From positions 1 through 62,530 of the forward strand of contig JAHIXK010000006.1 of NCBI GenBank assembly GCA_018815245.1: a stretch of DNA of 62,530 nt, written 5' to 3'. The position numbers were made by a program, and so were the translations under genes. This document shows positions 18,636 to 28,756 of this stretch, one piece after another (the first letter of the stretch is position 1; every line of letters begins with the position of its first letter). The DNA is from Gammaproteobacteria bacterium. Its GTDB lineage: Bacteria > Pseudomonadota > Gammaproteobacteria > Burkholderiales > Burkholderiaceae_B. Under the pieces are notes generated by a model that saw only the letters and a list, made by a program, of their open reading frames with translations, had not been told where the DNA came from and searched no databases.

Positions 18636-19705
18636 GCAAAGCGCAGCGACTTGCATTGATTGTTGCCGGTGGAACCGGTGGCCATATTTTCCCGGGGTTG
18701 AGTGTTGCTTCTGAGCTGAAAGCGCGTGGCTGGCAAGTTCAGTGGGCTGGCAATCCTGAAGCGATGGAAGGCCGCCTGGTGCCAACCAATGGCATTGAGT
18801 TGAATACCCTGGTGTTTTCCGGATTTCGTGGAAAAGGCTTGTTGCAACAAATTTTTATGCCCCTGAGGTTGTTGCGCGCGTTTTGGACATCCATTCAGAT
18901 TCTTCGCCGCACCAAACCGGCAGTGGTACTGGGCATGGGCGGTTATGTGGCTTTTCCCTTGGGCATGATGGCAAGCTTGCTGAACATTCCATTGGTGGTG
19001 CATGAACAGAACTCGATCGCCGGGTTGACGAACAAGGTGCTGGCGAAGCTGGCCAACAGAAATCTCGTTGCGTTTCCATATGCCTTGCCGAATTCAAGTT
19101 GGGTGGGCAATCCGGTTCGGGAAATGATTTATAGCCAGGCAGAACCCGCCGATCGGTTCGCTGGCAGAACTGGGCCATTGAAGTTGTTGGTGCTGGGCGG
19201 AAGCCTGGGTGCCCAAGCCTTGAACGATGTAGTGCCCAAGGCACTGAGCCAACTGGATACGGCGCAGCGCCCCGAGGTGCTTCATCAAGCCGGCGAGAAA
19301 AATTTGCCTGTGTTGCGCGACAACTATGAAAAAGCGGGCGTGCATGCCCAGCAGGTGGCTTTTATTCACGACGTTGCGGGCGCGATGGCGCAAGCCGATC
19401 TGGTGATTTGCCGGGCAGGGGCAATGACAGTTGCTGAAGTGGCCGCCATTGGTGTGGCTGCGTTGTTTGTACCGTTTCCCCATGCAGTAGATGACCACCA
19501 AACCCACAACGCTGAGTTTCTGGTCAAGGAAAACGCCGCCTGGCTGCGTCAGCAAAATGAACTGGATGCGGCGTGGCTGGCCAATTGGCTGCAAAACATG
19601 AACAGGGATGTCTGCGTGGCACAAGCGGTGCGAGCAAGGGCATTGGCCAAACCACAAGCCACGCAGGAAGTGGCGGATCACATTGAACAGGTTGCGAAGG
19701 CATGA
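18632..19705 (+). CDS. murG: Lipid II synthase MurG (GT28)
   Basis: The protein has 357 residues. The N-terminal [14 protein letters not shown] near 13-26 and [11 protein letters not shown] and [14 protein letters not shown] (about 110-140) form the lipid I site, while [12 protein letters not shown] near 190 and [13 protein letters not shown] near 265 form the UDP-GlcNAc-binding C-domain. It adds GlcNAc to lipid I at the cytoplasmic face of the membrane. ATGA overlaps on both sides (ftsW and murC). Confidence 0.97.
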   Translation: MSKAQRLALIVAGGTGGHIFPGLSVASELKARGWQVQWAGNPEAMEGRLVPTNGIELNTLVFSGFRGKGLLQQIFMPLRLLRAFWTSIQILRRTKPAVVLGMGGYVAFPLGMMASLLNIPLVVHEQNSIAGLTNKVLAKLANRNLVAFPYALPNSSWVGNPVREMIYSQAEPADRFAGRTGPLKLLVLGGSLGAQALNDVVPKALSQLDTAQRPEVLHQAGEKNLPVLRDNYEKAGVHAQQVAFIHDVAGAMAQADLVICRAGAMTVAEVAAIGVAALFVPFPHAVDDHQTHNAEFLVKENAAWLRQQNELDAAWLANWLQNMNRDVCVAQAVRARALAKPQATQEVADHIEQVAKA

Positions 19706-21102
19706 AACACAAAGTCAAACATGTGCACTTTGTTGGTATCGGTGGTTCCGGCATGAGCGGAATCGCCGAGGTATTGATCAACCTGGGGTACAAGGTCAGT
19801 GGGTCTGATTTGTCTGACTCCGCCGTGACCCAGCGCCTGGCCAAATTGGGCGCCACAGTATTTACCGGGCATGAGCGTTCAAACATTGCAGGTGCCGATG
19901 CCGTGGTGACTTCCACCGCAGTGGGTGGAAGCAACCCCGAAGTTCTGGCTGCACGCGCGGCCCGTGTGCCTGTTGTGCCTCGTGCCGTCATGCTGGCTGA
20001 GCTGATGCGTTTGAAGCAGGGCATTGCAGTGGCTGGCACGCACGGTAAAACCACCACCACCAGTTTAGTGGCCAGCATTTTGGCAGAAGGCAAGCTTGAC
20101 CCCACCTTCGTGATCGGCGGTCGCTTGAATTCCGCCGGGGCGAATGCCAAGTTGGGCACAGGCGAATTCATGGTGGTTGAGGCCGATGAATCGGACGCCT
20201 CATTTTTGAACCTGATGCCAGTGATTGCGGTGATCACCAACATAGATGCCGACCACATGGAAACCTACGGGCACGACTTCGCACGATTGAAGCAGGCTTT
20301 CGTCGAGTTCACGCAGCGACTGCCTTTTTATGGTGTTGCCGCTGTGTGTGTAGACGACCCCTGCGTGCGTGAAATCATGCCGTTTGTGTCAAAGACCATA
20401 GTTACTTATGGCTTGTCAGAACAAGCGCAGATTCGCGCCGTGAATGTTCAAGCCTGCCAAGGGCAAATGAAGTTCACCGTGCTGCGAGAAGATGAAGCAC
20501 CGCTCGACATCACCCTGAACCTGCCCGGCGATCACAACGTGTGCAATTCATTGGCAGCCATTGCGGTGGCCACAGAACTTGGCGTAGCAGACGACGCAAT
20601 CGTCAAGGCGCTTGAGAAGTTCAATGGTGTGGGTCGCCGCTTCCAGCATTATGGCGAAGTGGCCGCCAAAGAGGGAGGCCACTTCCTGGTGGTCGATGAC
20701 TATGGTCATCACCCTGTTGAAATGGCTGCTACACTCGCGGCCGCGCGGGGCGCATACCCCGACAAACGTTTGGTACTGGCCTTTCAGCCACACCGCTACA
20801 CCCGCACCCGCGATTGTTTCGAAGATTTTGTAAAAGTGCTGGGCACACCCGACCTGGTTATTTTGTCGGAAGTGTATTCCGCCGGCGAAGCACACATTGT
20901 TGCCGCAGATGGCCGTTCACTGGCGCGCGCCGTGCGCGTCGCCGGACGAACTGAACCTGTTTTTGTAGAAGACATGAATGAGATGGAAAGTACGATTTTG
21001 AACATTGCCCGCGACGGCGATTTGGTGATCACCATGGGTGCCGGTTCGATCGGCGCGTTACCCAGCCGTTTGGTTGCCAGTGAGCAAGGAGCCAAGCCAT
21101 GA
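19702..21102 (+). CDS. murC: UDP-MurNAc:L-alanine ligase MurC
   Basis: The protein has 466 residues. The N-terminus has [17 protein letters not shown], the ATP-binding loop is [14 protein letters not shown] at about 109-122, and later motifs are [28 protein letters not shown] and [12 protein letters not shown]. It catalyses the first amino-acid addition to UDP-MurNAc. Translation is coupled to murG and ddl by 4-bp overlaps. Confidence 0.97.
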   Translation: MKHKVKHVHFVGIGGSGMSGIAEVLINLGYKVSGSDLSDSAVTQRLAKLGATVFTGHERSNIAGADAVVTSTAVGGSNPEVLAARAARVPVVPRAVMLAELMRLKQGIAVAGTHGKTTTTSLVASILAEGKLDPTFVIGGRLNSAGANAKLGTGEFMVVEADESDASFLNLMPVIAVITNIDADHMETYGHDFARLKQAFVEFTQRLPFYGVAAVCVDDPCVREIMPFVSKTIVTYGLSEQAQIRAVNVQACQGQMKFTVLREDEAPLDITLNLPGDHNVCNSLAAIAVATELGVADDAIVKALEKFNGVGRRFQHYGEVAAKEGGHFLVVDDYGHHPVEMAATLAAARGAYPDKRLVLAFQPHRYTRTRDCFEDFVKVLGTPDLVILSEVYSAGEAHIVAADGRSLARAVRVAGRTEPVFVEDMNEMESTILNIARDGDLVITMGAGSIGALPSRLVASEQGAKP

Positions 21103-22070
21103 CCAGCCGTATTGATGCAAAAAGCCTGGGCAAAGTGGTGGTGCTGTTTGGTGGCCGATCCGCAGAGCGGGAAGTGTCATTGAAATCGGGCAGCATGGTA
21201 TTGGCCGCATTGAAGCGCAATGGTGTGGATGCACATGGCTTTGACCCTGCTGAACGCAGCATGGTCGAGCTAGCGCAGGGTGGCTTTGACCGCGCTGTAA
21301 TTTCCCTGCACGGCCGCTTCGGTGAGGACGGCACCATTCAAGGTGTGCTGGAGTGGTTAAACATTCCCTACACCGGCAGCGGTGTAACGGCCTCTGCGCT
21401 TGCCATGGACAAAATTCTGACCAAAGCCGCGTGGATAAGCCAGGGCTTGGCCACACCTGACTATGTTCGTCTTGAGCCTGGCTTCAATGTGAATGAAGTG
21501 GTGCAGCGTTTGGAATTGCCACTGATTGTGAAGCCCGCTCAGGAAGGATCGACCCTGGGTTTGACCAAAGTAAAAACGGCAGACCAATTGCAAGCAGCAT
21601 TTGATTTGGCTTACAAATACGACCCCAATGTGTTGGCGGAAAAGTTTGTCAACGGACAGGAATTGACCGTGCCTGTGATGGGCGAGGGTGCAGGCGCATA
21701 CGCGCTGCCAGTGATCCGCATTCAGGCACCCGACGGCAATTACGATTACCACAACAAATACATTGGCAACGAAACCAAATACTTCTGCCCAAGCGGTTTG
21801 GACACTGGTTTTGAAGCACAAGTGCAGGCGCTGTGTGTGAAGGCTTACCAAGTGCTGGGTTGTGCAGGCTGGGGCCGTGCCGACGTGTTGGTTGATGCGG
21901 GTGGCAAACCCTGGTTGCTGGAAATGAATACATCCCCGGGCATGACCGACCATTCGCTGGTGCCCATGAGTGCGCGAGCCAGCGGCGTTGAATACGATGA
22001 CCTGGTAATGCAGATTGCTGCCAGCGCACGTTTGAAAGCATCGGGTTTGAATGTGGAGGGAACATATTAA
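21099..22070 (+). CDS. ddl: D-alanine--D-alanine ligase (DdlB type)
   Basis: The protein has 323 residues of ATP-grasp fold. The N-terminal [18 protein letters not shown], the serine/glycine loop [11 protein letters not shown] near 145, and the C-terminal [17 protein letters not shown] are all characteristic. It supplies the D-Ala-D-Ala dipeptide used by MurF. The position between murC and ftsQ matches ddlB of other dcw clusters. The stop directly abuts the ftsQ ATG. Confidence 0.96.
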   Translation: MTSRIDAKSLGKVVVLFGGRSAEREVSLKSGSMVLAALKRNGVDAHGFDPAERSMVELAQGGFDRAVISLHGRFGEDGTIQGVLEWLNIPYTGSGVTASALAMDKILTKAAWISQGLATPDYVRLEPGFNVNEVVQRLELPLIVKPAQEGSTLGLTKVKTADQLQAAFDLAYKYDPNVLAEKFVNGQELTVPVMGEGAGAYALPVIRIQAPDGNYDYHNKYIGNETKYFCPSGLDTGFEAQVQALCVKAYQVLGCAGWGRADVLVDAGGKPWLLEMNTSPGMTDHSLVPMSARASGVEYDDLVMQIAASARLKASGLNVEGTY

Positions 22071-22850
22071 ATGCTGGGCGCCATCTGGAACGACGACAAG
22101 TTGATGAGCATTATTGCCGGGCTGTTTTCAGCGCTGGCTCTGGTGCTGTTGGGCTATGCGTGCGTGCAGTGGTTGATCCAGCGCCCGGTGTTTGAACTTA
22201 AACGAGTAGAGTTGGTGGGCGATGTGGATCGCGTGAACCTGATCGGTTTCAAAGCCAATGTGTTGCCAAAAATTGAAGGCACATTTTTTTCAGCCAATTT
22301 GCAGAAAGTGCGTGAACAGGTCGAAGCGCAGCCATGGGTTCGCAAGGCGGTGGTGCAGCGCACATGGCCCAGCGGCTTGAAAATCAATATTCAAGGGCAC
22401 ACACCCTTGGCCCTGTGGGGCGAAACCCGTTTGGTGAATACTTTCGGGGAAGTTTTTTCCGCCAACCTCGCTGAGGTGGCTGAGGACCAGCAACTGGCGG
22501 TTCTGAATGGACCGGCCGGCAGTGAATTGCTGGTCTCGAAAATGTATGTGTCCAGCATTGAGAAGTTGAAAACGCTGGGCATGTGGCCTTCGCGAGTGAA
22601 GTTGTCTGATCGTTACGCGTGGTCAATAGAAACCGACACCGGCATCACCATTGAGCTGGGTCGGGAACAAGAGAATTTCAGCATTGAACAAAAGATGGAT
22701 CGACTACTGGCGGTTTATCCAAAAATTACAAGCCAGGTGATGGCCGCAGTGGAAAGAATTGACCTGCGCTATCCGCGGGGTGTGGCAGTAAAGGGCGAGC
22801 GTTTGGCGGTGTCGAAACCCGCTGGTGCTTCAAGCGTGAAATTGAACTGA
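22071..22850 (+). CDS. ftsQ: Cell division protein FtsQ
   Basis: The protein has 259 residues: a short cytoplasmic tail, one transmembrane helix at about 13-34, a POTRA domain (about 40-110, beginning FELKRVELVGDV and ending PSGLKINIQGHTPLALW), and a beta domain ending in IDLRYPRGVAVK. It recruits FtsB/FtsL to the septum. The last 25 residues are basic and low-complexity. Confidence 0.94.
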   Translation: MLGAIWNDDKLMSIIAGLFSALALVLLGYACVQWLIQRPVFELKRVELVGDVDRVNLIGFKANVLPKIEGTFFSANLQKVREQVEAQPWVRKAVVQRTWPSGLKINIQGHTPLALWGETRLVNTFGEVFSANLAEVAEDQQLAVLNGPAGSELLVSKMYVSSIEKLKTLGMWPSRVKLSDRYAWSIETDTGITIELGREQENFSIEQKMDRLLAVYPKITSQVMAAVERIDLRYPRGVAVKGERLAVSKPAGASSVKLN

Positions 22851-22875
22851 ATTTGAAATATTGAAACTGGGCACC

Positions 22876-24108
22876 ATGAACAAAGAGCCGAAAGATTTGA
22901 TTGTTGGGCTGGACATTGGCACTGCGAAAGTTGTGGCCATGGTCGCGGAATTGCTGCCAGATGGCCGCTTCGAGGTCATTGGTGTTGCGCAACATGAATC
23001 GCGTGGATTAAAAAAAGGGGTGGTGGTCAACATTGAGTCCACCGTGCACTCCATTCAACAGGCCTTGGAAGAAGCTGAATTGATGGCCGACTGCAAAATT
23101 AAAACAGTATTGACCGGCATTGCGGGCAGCCACATTCGCAGCTTCAACTCCTCAGGCATGGTGGCCATCAAGGAGCGTGAAGTCACGCAGGCCGATGTAG
23201 CCCGCGTCATTGAAACAGCGAAGGCAGTGAACATTCCAACCGACCAACAAATTCTGCATGTGCTGCCGCAGGAATTTATTGTAGATGGTCAGGAAGACGT
23301 GCGTGAACCACTGGGCATGAGCGGCGTGCGTTTGGAAACCCGTGTGCACATCGTCACTGGTGCAGTTTCCGCTGCGCAGAACATCGTGAAATGTGTGCGC
23401 CGTTGTGGCCTTGAAGTGCAAGACCTGATGCTGCAGCCCTTGGCCTCCAGCATGGCGGTGCTGACCGAAGACGAAAAAGAATTGGGTGTGGTACTGATCG
23501 ACATTGGTGGTGGCACCACCGACATCGCGGTGTTCACCGGTGGCGCAATTCGCCACACGGCGGTGATCCCAATCGCGGGCGATCAAATTACCAACGACAT
23601 TGCAATGGCCTTGCGCACACCCACGCCTGATGCGGAAGAAATCAAGATTCGCCACGGCGTGGCCAAGCAAGTGCTTGCCGATCCACACGCAAAAATCGAC
23701 GTGCCCGGGATTGGCGAACGTGATCCACGTACGTTGTCCAAACAAGCGCTGGCGGCCGTCATCGAGCCTCGCCTTGAAGAGTTGTTCTTGATGGTGCAAC
23801 AAGTGTTGCGTGAGTCCGGTTACGAAGAATTGTTGTCGTCTGGCGTGGTATTGACCGGCGGCACCAGTTTGATGCCAGGTATTGCGGAACTGGGCGAAGA
23901 TATTTTCATGAAGCCTGTGCGCATCGGTGTGCCCGATTACACCGGTGGTTTGGCGGACATGGTTCGCACCCCCCGATTTGCCACTGCGATGGGCTTGCTG
24001 CATGAGGCGCGTGCACAGCATTTGCGTGGTCGCCGGGTGGCTTCACAGGGCGGTGGTTTGAAGCAAACCATGCAGAAAATGAAAGAGTGGTTTTTGGGTA
24101 ATTTTTAA
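22876..24108 (+). CDS. ftsA: Cell division protein FtsA (actin-like)
   Basis: The protein has 410 residues from ATG 22876 (MNKEPKDLIVGLDIG); a TTG at 22861 would add five residues but has no better ribosome binding site. The actin-fold phosphate loops VGLDIGTAKV and IDIGGGTTDIAVF are visible, as is the ATP-binding LTGGTSLMPG. The C-terminal amphipathic helix LKQTMQKMKEWFLGNF tethers the Z ring to the membrane. Confidence 0.97.
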   Translation: MNKEPKDLIVGLDIGTAKVVAMVAELLPDGRFEVIGVAQHESRGLKKGVVVNIESTVHSIQQALEEAELMADCKIKTVLTGIAGSHIRSFNSSGMVAIKEREVTQADVARVIETAKAVNIPTDQQILHVLPQEFIVDGQEDVREPLGMSGVRLETRVHIVTGAVSAAQNIVKCVRRCGLEVQDLMLQPLASSMAVLTEDEKELGVVLIDIGGGTTDIAVFTGGAIRHTAVIPIAGDQITNDIAMALRTPTPDAEEIKIRHGVAKQVLADPHAKIDVPGIGERDPRTLSKQALAAVIEPRLEELFLMVQQVLRESGYEELLSSGVVLTGGTSLMPGIAELGEDIFMKPVRIGVPDYTGGLADMVRTPRFATAMGLLHEARAQHLRGRRVASQGGGLKQTMQKMKEWFLGNF

Positions 24109-24171
24109 TTGTAGTTTTTAAATCAAGTTTTTTTCGGCGATGTAACTTTTTGCTAGATAGGAGGCAACACC

Positions 24172-25341
24172 ATGTCATTTGAAATTCTCGAGACAGAAAC
24201 CCAGGGGACTGTCATTAAAGTTGTAGGTGTAGGCGGCGCAGGCGGTAACGCGGTGGCCCACATGATTGCGCAAGGCGTTCAAAACGTCGAATTTATTTGT
24301 GCCAACACCGATGCACAGGCCTTGGCAAAAACCAAAGCCAATGTGCTCATTCAATTGGGTAAAACCGGCTTGGGCGCGGGAGCCAAGCCCGAAGCAGGCC
24401 GTCAGGCCGCTGAAGAAGACCGTGATCGCATTCGCGACGCACTGCGTGGCGCACACATGGTATTCATTACGGCAGGTATGGGTGGCGGCACAGGTACAGG
24501 TGCTGCGCCTGTGGTGGCTGAAGTGGCGCAGGAACTTGGTATTTTGACAGTTGCCGTGGTGACCAAGCCTTTCGAATTTGAAGGCACCAAGCGTTGCAAG
24601 GCTGCTGAAGAAGGCCTGGAAAAACTGTCCAGCAAAGTGAATTCACTGATCATCGTGTTGAACGAAAAACTGCTTGAAGTGGTCGGTGATGATGCAACCC
24701 AGGAAGACTGCTTTATTGCAGCTGACGACGTGTTGCACAATGCCTGTGCCGGTATTGCTGAAATCATCAATGTAGAAGGCAATGTGAACGTCGACTTCGA
24801 AGACGTGAAAACAATCATGTCAGAGGTAGGCAAAGCCATGATGGGCACAGCCACTGCCAACGGCCCCGAGCGTGCACGTGAAGCTGCCGAGCAAGCAATT
24901 GCATCACCGTTGCTGGAAGGTGTTGATTTATCAGGTGCCCGTGGCGTATTGGTGAACATCACTTCAAGCAAGAGCCTGAAGCTGAAGGAAACCAAAGAAG
25001 TGATGAACATCATCCGTGCTTACGCGGCTGAAGACGCCACCGTGATTTTCGGTACGGCCTACGACGAAACCATGGGCGACGACTTGCGGGTAACCGTGGT
25101 CGCCACCGGTTTGGGTCGAAAGGCTGCCAAGCCAACTTTGGTGCAGGCTGAGCAGTATCAACCCATGGCACGCACCGGTACGTTCGATGCAGTGGGCGGG
25201 CAACACGGTGAAACGGACTATGCCATTCCAGCGGTATTCCGCAATCCACGCGACAACGCAGCATCACGCGTTCAAGCTTTGCAGGACAGTGGTATGGATC
25301 GGTTTGACATTCCCGCGTTTTTGCGTCGTCAGGCGGATTAA
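24172..25341 (+). CDS. ftsZ: Tubulin homologue FtsZ
   Basis: The protein has 389 residues with a strong ribosome binding site (AGGAGG at 24159-24164). The GTP-binding GGGTGTG lies at 104-110 and the T7 catalytic loop NVDFEDVKTIM near 205-215. A variable linker from about 320 leads to the conserved C-terminal peptide DRFDIPAFLRR, which binds FtsA and ZapD-type partners. It polymerises to the Z ring. ZapD, a cross-linker of FtsZ filaments, is encoded 9 kb downstream on the other strand. Confidence 0.98.
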   Translation: MSFEILETETQGTVIKVVGVGGAGGNAVAHMIAQGVQNVEFICANTDAQALAKTKANVLIQLGKTGLGAGAKPEAGRQAAEEDRDRIRDALRGAHMVFITAGMGGGTGTGAAPVVAEVAQELGILTVAVVTKPFEFEGTKRCKAAEEGLEKLSSKVNSLIIVLNEKLLEVVGDDATQEDCFIAADDVLHNACAGIAEIINVEGNVNVDFEDVKTIMSEVGKAMMGTATANGPERAREAAEQAIASPLLEGVDLSGARGVLVNITSSKSLKLKETKEVMNIIRAYAAEDATVIFGTAYDETMGDDLRVTVVATGLGRKAAKPTLVQAEQYQPMARTGTFDAVGGQHGETDYAIPAVFRNPRDNAASRVQALQDSGMDRFDIPAFLRRQAD

Positions 25342-25495
25342 TTGCTTCTGACATGAAGCAATACACAAGCGATTTCTCTTCCGAGAACGATCTCGGGGGG
25401 TGAGTGTCCTATCAACACCCTTGGCGGTTTGCGGGTGATGTTTGCAGTTTTGCCGAAGACTGTGAATTCGCGACCTGCCAAGGGCGCTTGTGTTG
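25342..25495 (+). other. Structured intergenic region between ftsZ and the peroxiredoxin gene
   Basis: Three inverted repeats follow ftsZ. TTGCTTC/GAAGCAA lies at 25342-25361 and CCGAGA/TCTCGG at 25381-25396. A long-range pair joins CAACACCCTTGGC (25413-25425) with GCCAAGGG (25477-25484) and GTGTTG (25490-25495). None is followed by a T run, so they do not look like simple terminators. It may be a 3' UTR, a leader of the peroxiredoxin mRNA or a small RNA. Confidence 0.4.
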
Positions 25496-25527
25496 GTGTA
25501 TTTTTAAGGTTTTAGCGGAGAAGTAAA

Positions 25528-26031
25528 ATGACAATTCAGATTGGTGACAAGCTGCCCAACGCAACCTTGTTCGAGTTCTTTCATGAGGAAACCGAAGGCT
25601 GTTCACTGGGCCCCAACAAGTTTGAGGTGGAAACGGAATTGGCCGGCAAAACCGTTGCAATTCTGGCACTGCCAGGTGCGTACACCCCCACCTGTTCTGC
25701 AAAACATGTGCCTGGCTTTCTTGATCATTTCAATGAGTTCAAAGCCAAGGGCGTGGATGAAATTTGGTGTATTTCCGTGAACGATGCGTTTGTCATGGGC
25801 ATGTGGGGCAAGTCCCTGGGCGCCGAAGGCAAGGTTCGCATGATGGCCGATGGCTCTGCCGAGTTCACCAAGAAAATTGGTATGGAACTGGATTTGACTG
25901 GCCGAGGCATGGGTGTGCGTTCCAATCGCTATTCAATGCTGGTTAAAAACGGCGTTGTAACCCAGTTGAATGTGGAAGCGCCGGGCGTGTTTGAGAACAG
26001 CACTGCAGAGAAATTATTGTCCCAGATTTAA
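25528..26031 (+). CDS. Peroxiredoxin, Prx5 type
   Basis: The protein has 167 residues. The peroxidatic Cys56 lies in PGAYTPTCSAKHVPGF, the Prx5 active-site motif, and the Arg that completes the site is in GRGMGVRSNRYSM. It reduces peroxides, probably with glutathione or glutaredoxin; no glutaredoxin domain is fused. RBS is GCGGAG. Presence between ftsZ and lpxC is common in Burkholderiales. Confidence 0.92.
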   Translation: MTIQIGDKLPNATLFEFFHEETEGCSLGPNKFEVETELAGKTVAILALPGAYTPTCSAKHVPGFLDHFNEFKAKGVDEIWCISVNDAFVMGMWGKSLGAEGKVRMMADGSAEFTKKIGMELDLTGRGMGVRSNRYSMLVKNGVVTQLNVEAPGVFENSTAEKLLSQI

Positions 26032-26049
26032 AATTTAACTGTAAAAGGC

Positions 26050-26089
26050 GGGTAAATTGTGCGATTTTGCGACATTTTTACCCCTTTTT
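26050..26089 (+). terminator. Possible terminator after the peroxiredoxin gene
   Basis: GGGTAAA (26050-26056) pairs with TTTACCC (26077-26083), followed by C and five T residues. The 20-nt loop is long for a rho-independent terminator, so this is tentative. Confidence 0.35.
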
Positions 26090-26177
26090 GACCCTTATTG
26101 GAGTTTGACCTCCACGAAAAATCTTGGGTTGAACAGTCCGGGTGGTTACACTTCGATGACAATTCAAGGAAAGTTGA

Positions 26178-27098
26178 TTGAAACAGAGAACCCTAAAACA
26201 AGTGTTAAGTGCCACAGGCATTGGCTTGCATTCCGGCAAGCGAGTGACGATGACACTTCGCCCTGCGCCTCCTGACACAGGCATCGTGTTCAGGCGCGTC
26301 GATTTGCCTGAGCCGGTGGACTTCCCTGTGAACGCGCTGGCGATTGGCGACACGCGCATGGCCTCCACACTAGAAAAAGACGGTGCCAAGGTGTCCACCA
26401 TCGAGCACTTGATGTCTGCACTGTGCGGTTTGGGCGTGGACAATGCCTACATTGATTTGACTGCCGTTGAAGTGCCCATCATGGACGGCAGCGCTATTTC
26501 CTTCGTGTTTTTGATTCAGCAGGCCGGTTTGGTTGAGCAGTCTGCCTTGAAAAAATTTATTCGCGTCAAGAAACTGATTGAGGTGCGCGAGGGTGAGGGC
26601 GCCAGCCTGAAATACGCCAGCCTGAAGCCTTATGATGGCTTTCGCCTGACGTTCGAAATTGATTTCGGGCACCCAGCCATCGACAAAACCGGTCAGATGG
26701 TGGAAATCGACTTTTCCCGAACCTCTTTTATCCGCGACATCGCGCGGGCCCGCACCTTTGGCTTTACGCAAGATGTGGAAACCTTGCGCAATCTGGGTTT
26801 GGCTTTGGGGGGCAATCTGGACAATGCCATCGTAATGGATGAATACCGCATCCTTAATTCAGATGGATTGCGCTATGACGATGAGTTTGTAAAACACAAA
26901 GTGCTGGATGCCATCGGCGACCTGTATGTGATCGGGCACCCCATCATAGGGGAGTATCAGGCCTATCGATCAGGTCACGGCCTTAATAACCAGTTGATTC
27001 GGGCGCTGATCAATGATTCAAGCGCGTATGAAATTATTACTTTTGAAAGTGTCAGGGAAACGCCTACAGTATTTCGGGCGGATTGGGCGGTTGCGTAA
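26178..27098 (+). CDS. lpxC: UDP-3-O-acyl-N-acetylglucosamine deacetylase LpxC
   Basis: The protein has 306 residues and starts with TTG at 26178 ([20 protein letters not shown]), preceded by AAGGAAAG. No ATG lies close by, and the family start is conserved here, so TTG is well supported. The zinc site is visible as His in [10 protein letters not shown] and HKVLDAIGD; catalytic residues lie in [15 protein letters not shown]. It commits UDP-acyl-GlcNAc to lipid A. TTG may keep expression low for a tightly dosed enzyme, which is inference. Confidence 0.96.
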   Translation: MKQRTLKQVLSATGIGLHSGKRVTMTLRPAPPDTGIVFRRVDLPEPVDFPVNALAIGDTRMASTLEKDGAKVSTIEHLMSALCGLGVDNAYIDLTAVEVPIMDGSAISFVFLIQQAGLVEQSALKKFIRVKKLIEVREGEGASLKYASLKPYDGFRLTFEIDFGHPAIDKTGQMVEIDFSRTSFIRDIARARTFGFTQDVETLRNLGLALGGNLDNAIVMDEYRILNSDGLRYDDEFVKHKVLDAIGDLYVIGHPIIGEYQAYRSGHGLNNQLIRALINDSSAYEIITFESVRETPTVFRADWAVA

Positions 27099-27157
27099 TA
27101 GTGCGATCGTAAAATAGTATTAAACCTGTAGCAATTCGGGCGTTTCCGGTCGGTAAG

Positions 27158-27607
27158 TTACTTGATGTTGTGGTGTTTGTTCAGGGCTTGGGTCGCCTCT
27201 TTCAGGGGCGAGTCTTCAAGCCGGTTTTCCAGATCCAGCCAGGCTTTTTTTGCTGCGTCCGAGAAAAAAGCCTTTTTTGGCCGACGCTCCAGTTGTTTAG
27301 AGACCAAAGGGTTTGTTTGTATTTGTAGCTGAATATCGTTTATATTCATGCCCGAGCCTCGAACATGTTGAATCAGGCTGGGTAACGATTGCCTCAGGCG
27401 CGTCAGCGCCGCCGGGGTAGACACGAAAATTTTTAGTTTGTCTTTTTTGATTGGCCCCACACTGAATGTAACGCCGCGTAAGGACGGCCAGTTGTGGATG
27501 ATCTTTTCCAGGCGGCGAGACTGAGCCGCTTGGGTAATCAAGGAACTGGTTTGAGGTTCCTGCATCAAGCTGGCCAAGGGAGATAATGCGGAATGCTTGG
27601 GTTTCAC
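27158..27607 (-). CDS. DUF721 (DciA-like) protein
   Basis: The protein has 149 residues, convergent with lpxC and divergent from the M23 gene. The N-terminal half (about 30-100) has the DUF721 pattern, with hydrophobic strands FSVGPIKKDKLKIFVSTPAALTRLRQSLPSLI followed by a basic C-terminus. DUF721 proteins related to DciA help load replicative DnaB helicase in bacteria without DnaC. Assignment rests on family resemblance plus its usual place beside lpxC and secA, so a helicase-loading role here is inferred. Confidence 0.7.
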   Translation of the reverse strand: MKPKHSALSPLASLMQEPQTSSLITQAAQSRRLEKIIHNWPSLRGVTFSVGPIKKDKLKIFVSTPAALTRLRQSLPSLIQHVRGSGMNINDIQLQIQTNPLVSKQLERRPKKAFFSDAAKKAWLDLENRLEDSPLKEATQALNKHHNIK

Positions 27608-27678
27608 CTTGTGTTCTCACTAAAACCCGTTAAAAAACGGGTGAATTCGATTCGCTACGCGGATTGAGGAGGTTATAC

Positions 27679-28656
27679 ATGCAATTAATTCTTATGCGGG
27701 GCCCTTTTTCTCGCACCACTGTTTTAAGCATCAAGGGCGGCCACGTCGCGCTGTTTGCCGCGTTGCTGGTTCTGCTTGCTGCATCGTTTACGGCCACAGG
27801 TCTTTATCTGGCAGCACGTTACGGTGAAGAAATTCCAGTAGTTCAAGACATTGTATACGCCAAGCAGTTGGCCAGGCACCACAATGTCGCCGAAACCGGC
27901 AGCCCGCTGGATGCCATGGCAATACGTCTTGCGGAAATGCGTGCACAGCTGGCCCGTCTGGATGCAGTCAGTGTGCGTTTGCTCAAGTCAAACGGAATGG
28001 ACGCGAAAATTACCCTGACTGAGCAATTGGGGCAGGGTGGTTTGCAGCAGAAAGATGAAAAATCGCTGAATTTCAGGGAAGTCAAGAATGCAATTTTCTC
28101 GGTGTCTACTCAAATAGAGCGTCAGGCTGATGTGTTCAGCATCATTGACAGTGACTTGCAAAGCGCCCGTGTCAAGTTTCTCAGTATTCCCAACGAATCG
28201 CCATTGAGCGACACGATCGCAGTCAGCAACTTCGGCATGCGGATAGATCCATTCACCGGACGCCGCTCCACGCACGAAGGCATTGACTTCATTGCCCCCT
28301 CGGGAACCCCCATTTTGTCGGCAGCCGCTGGTGTGGTTGTTGATTCAAAATGGCATCCCGGGTACGGCAACATGGTGGAAATTGAACACAACAACAAAAC
28401 CACCACCCGTTATGCGCATGCCTCCAAGCTCTTGGTAAAGCCGGGTGACATTGTACGGCTTGGACAGAAAGTCGCGCTGGTTGGCAGCACGGGCCGTTCT
28501 ACAGGCCCGCACCTCCATTTTGAGGTTCGTGTGAACGGCGTGCCCCAGAACCCCAACAAGTTTCTTGAGAAGAATGGACTTCCCCGCCCCGGTCCCTCAA
28601 CCGTTGCGGCACTGAACGGCTTATTCTCGGAAAGCGCTGCGCCCCCGCTCGACTAG
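27679..28656 (+). CDS. M23 family metallopeptidase (LytM domain)
   Basis: The protein has 325 residues from ATG 27679, chosen because AGGAGGT lies 8 bp upstream. An N-terminal transmembrane helix (about 20-42) is followed by a coiled-coil-like region and then a LytM domain at about 185-290, with zinc motifs HEGIDF and GPHLHFEV and the signature FGMRIDPFTGRRS. Such proteins cleave peptidoglycan cross-links or, when inactive, activate amidases; the catalytic His/Asp residues look intact. It precedes secA, as in related species. Confidence 0.88.
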   Translation: MQLILMRGPFSRTTVLSIKGGHVALFAALLVLLAASFTATGLYLAARYGEEIPVVQDIVYAKQLARHHNVAETGSPLDAMAIRLAEMRAQLARLDAVSVRLLKSNGMDAKITLTEQLGQGGLQQKDEKSLNFREVKNAIFSVSTQIERQADVFSIIDSDLQSARVKFLSIPNESPLSDTIAVSNFGMRIDPFTGRRSTHEGIDFIAPSGTPILSAAAGVVVDSKWHPGYGNMVEIEHNNKTTTRYAHASKLLVKPGDIVRLGQKVALVGSTGRSTGPHLHFEVRVNGVPQNPNKFLEKNGLPRPGPSTVAALNGLFSESAAPPLD

Positions 28657-28689
28657 GCTTCGCGTGCTAAACTTCTAGGCTGTTTTTGG

Positions 28690-28718
28690 AATCGACCGGA
28701 CCCAAAACCCGGTCGATT
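28690..28718 (+). other. Inverted repeat in the secA leader
   Basis: AATCGACCGG (28690-28699) and CCGGTCGATT (28709-28718) form a perfect 10-bp stem with a 9-nt loop, 38 nt before the secA ATG. There is no T run, so it is not a standard terminator. It may be a transcript end for the M23 gene or a control element of secA. Confidence 0.55.
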
Positions 28719-28756
28719 GACTTTCAGGCCCCCAAAGGGTCGAACCAGCCGACACT

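Noticed and set aside
23152-24021. 289-codon minus-strand frame inside ftsA
   Set aside because: It is His/Asn/Phe-rich without a domain, the usual mirror of a GC-biased coding strand; ftsA is certain.
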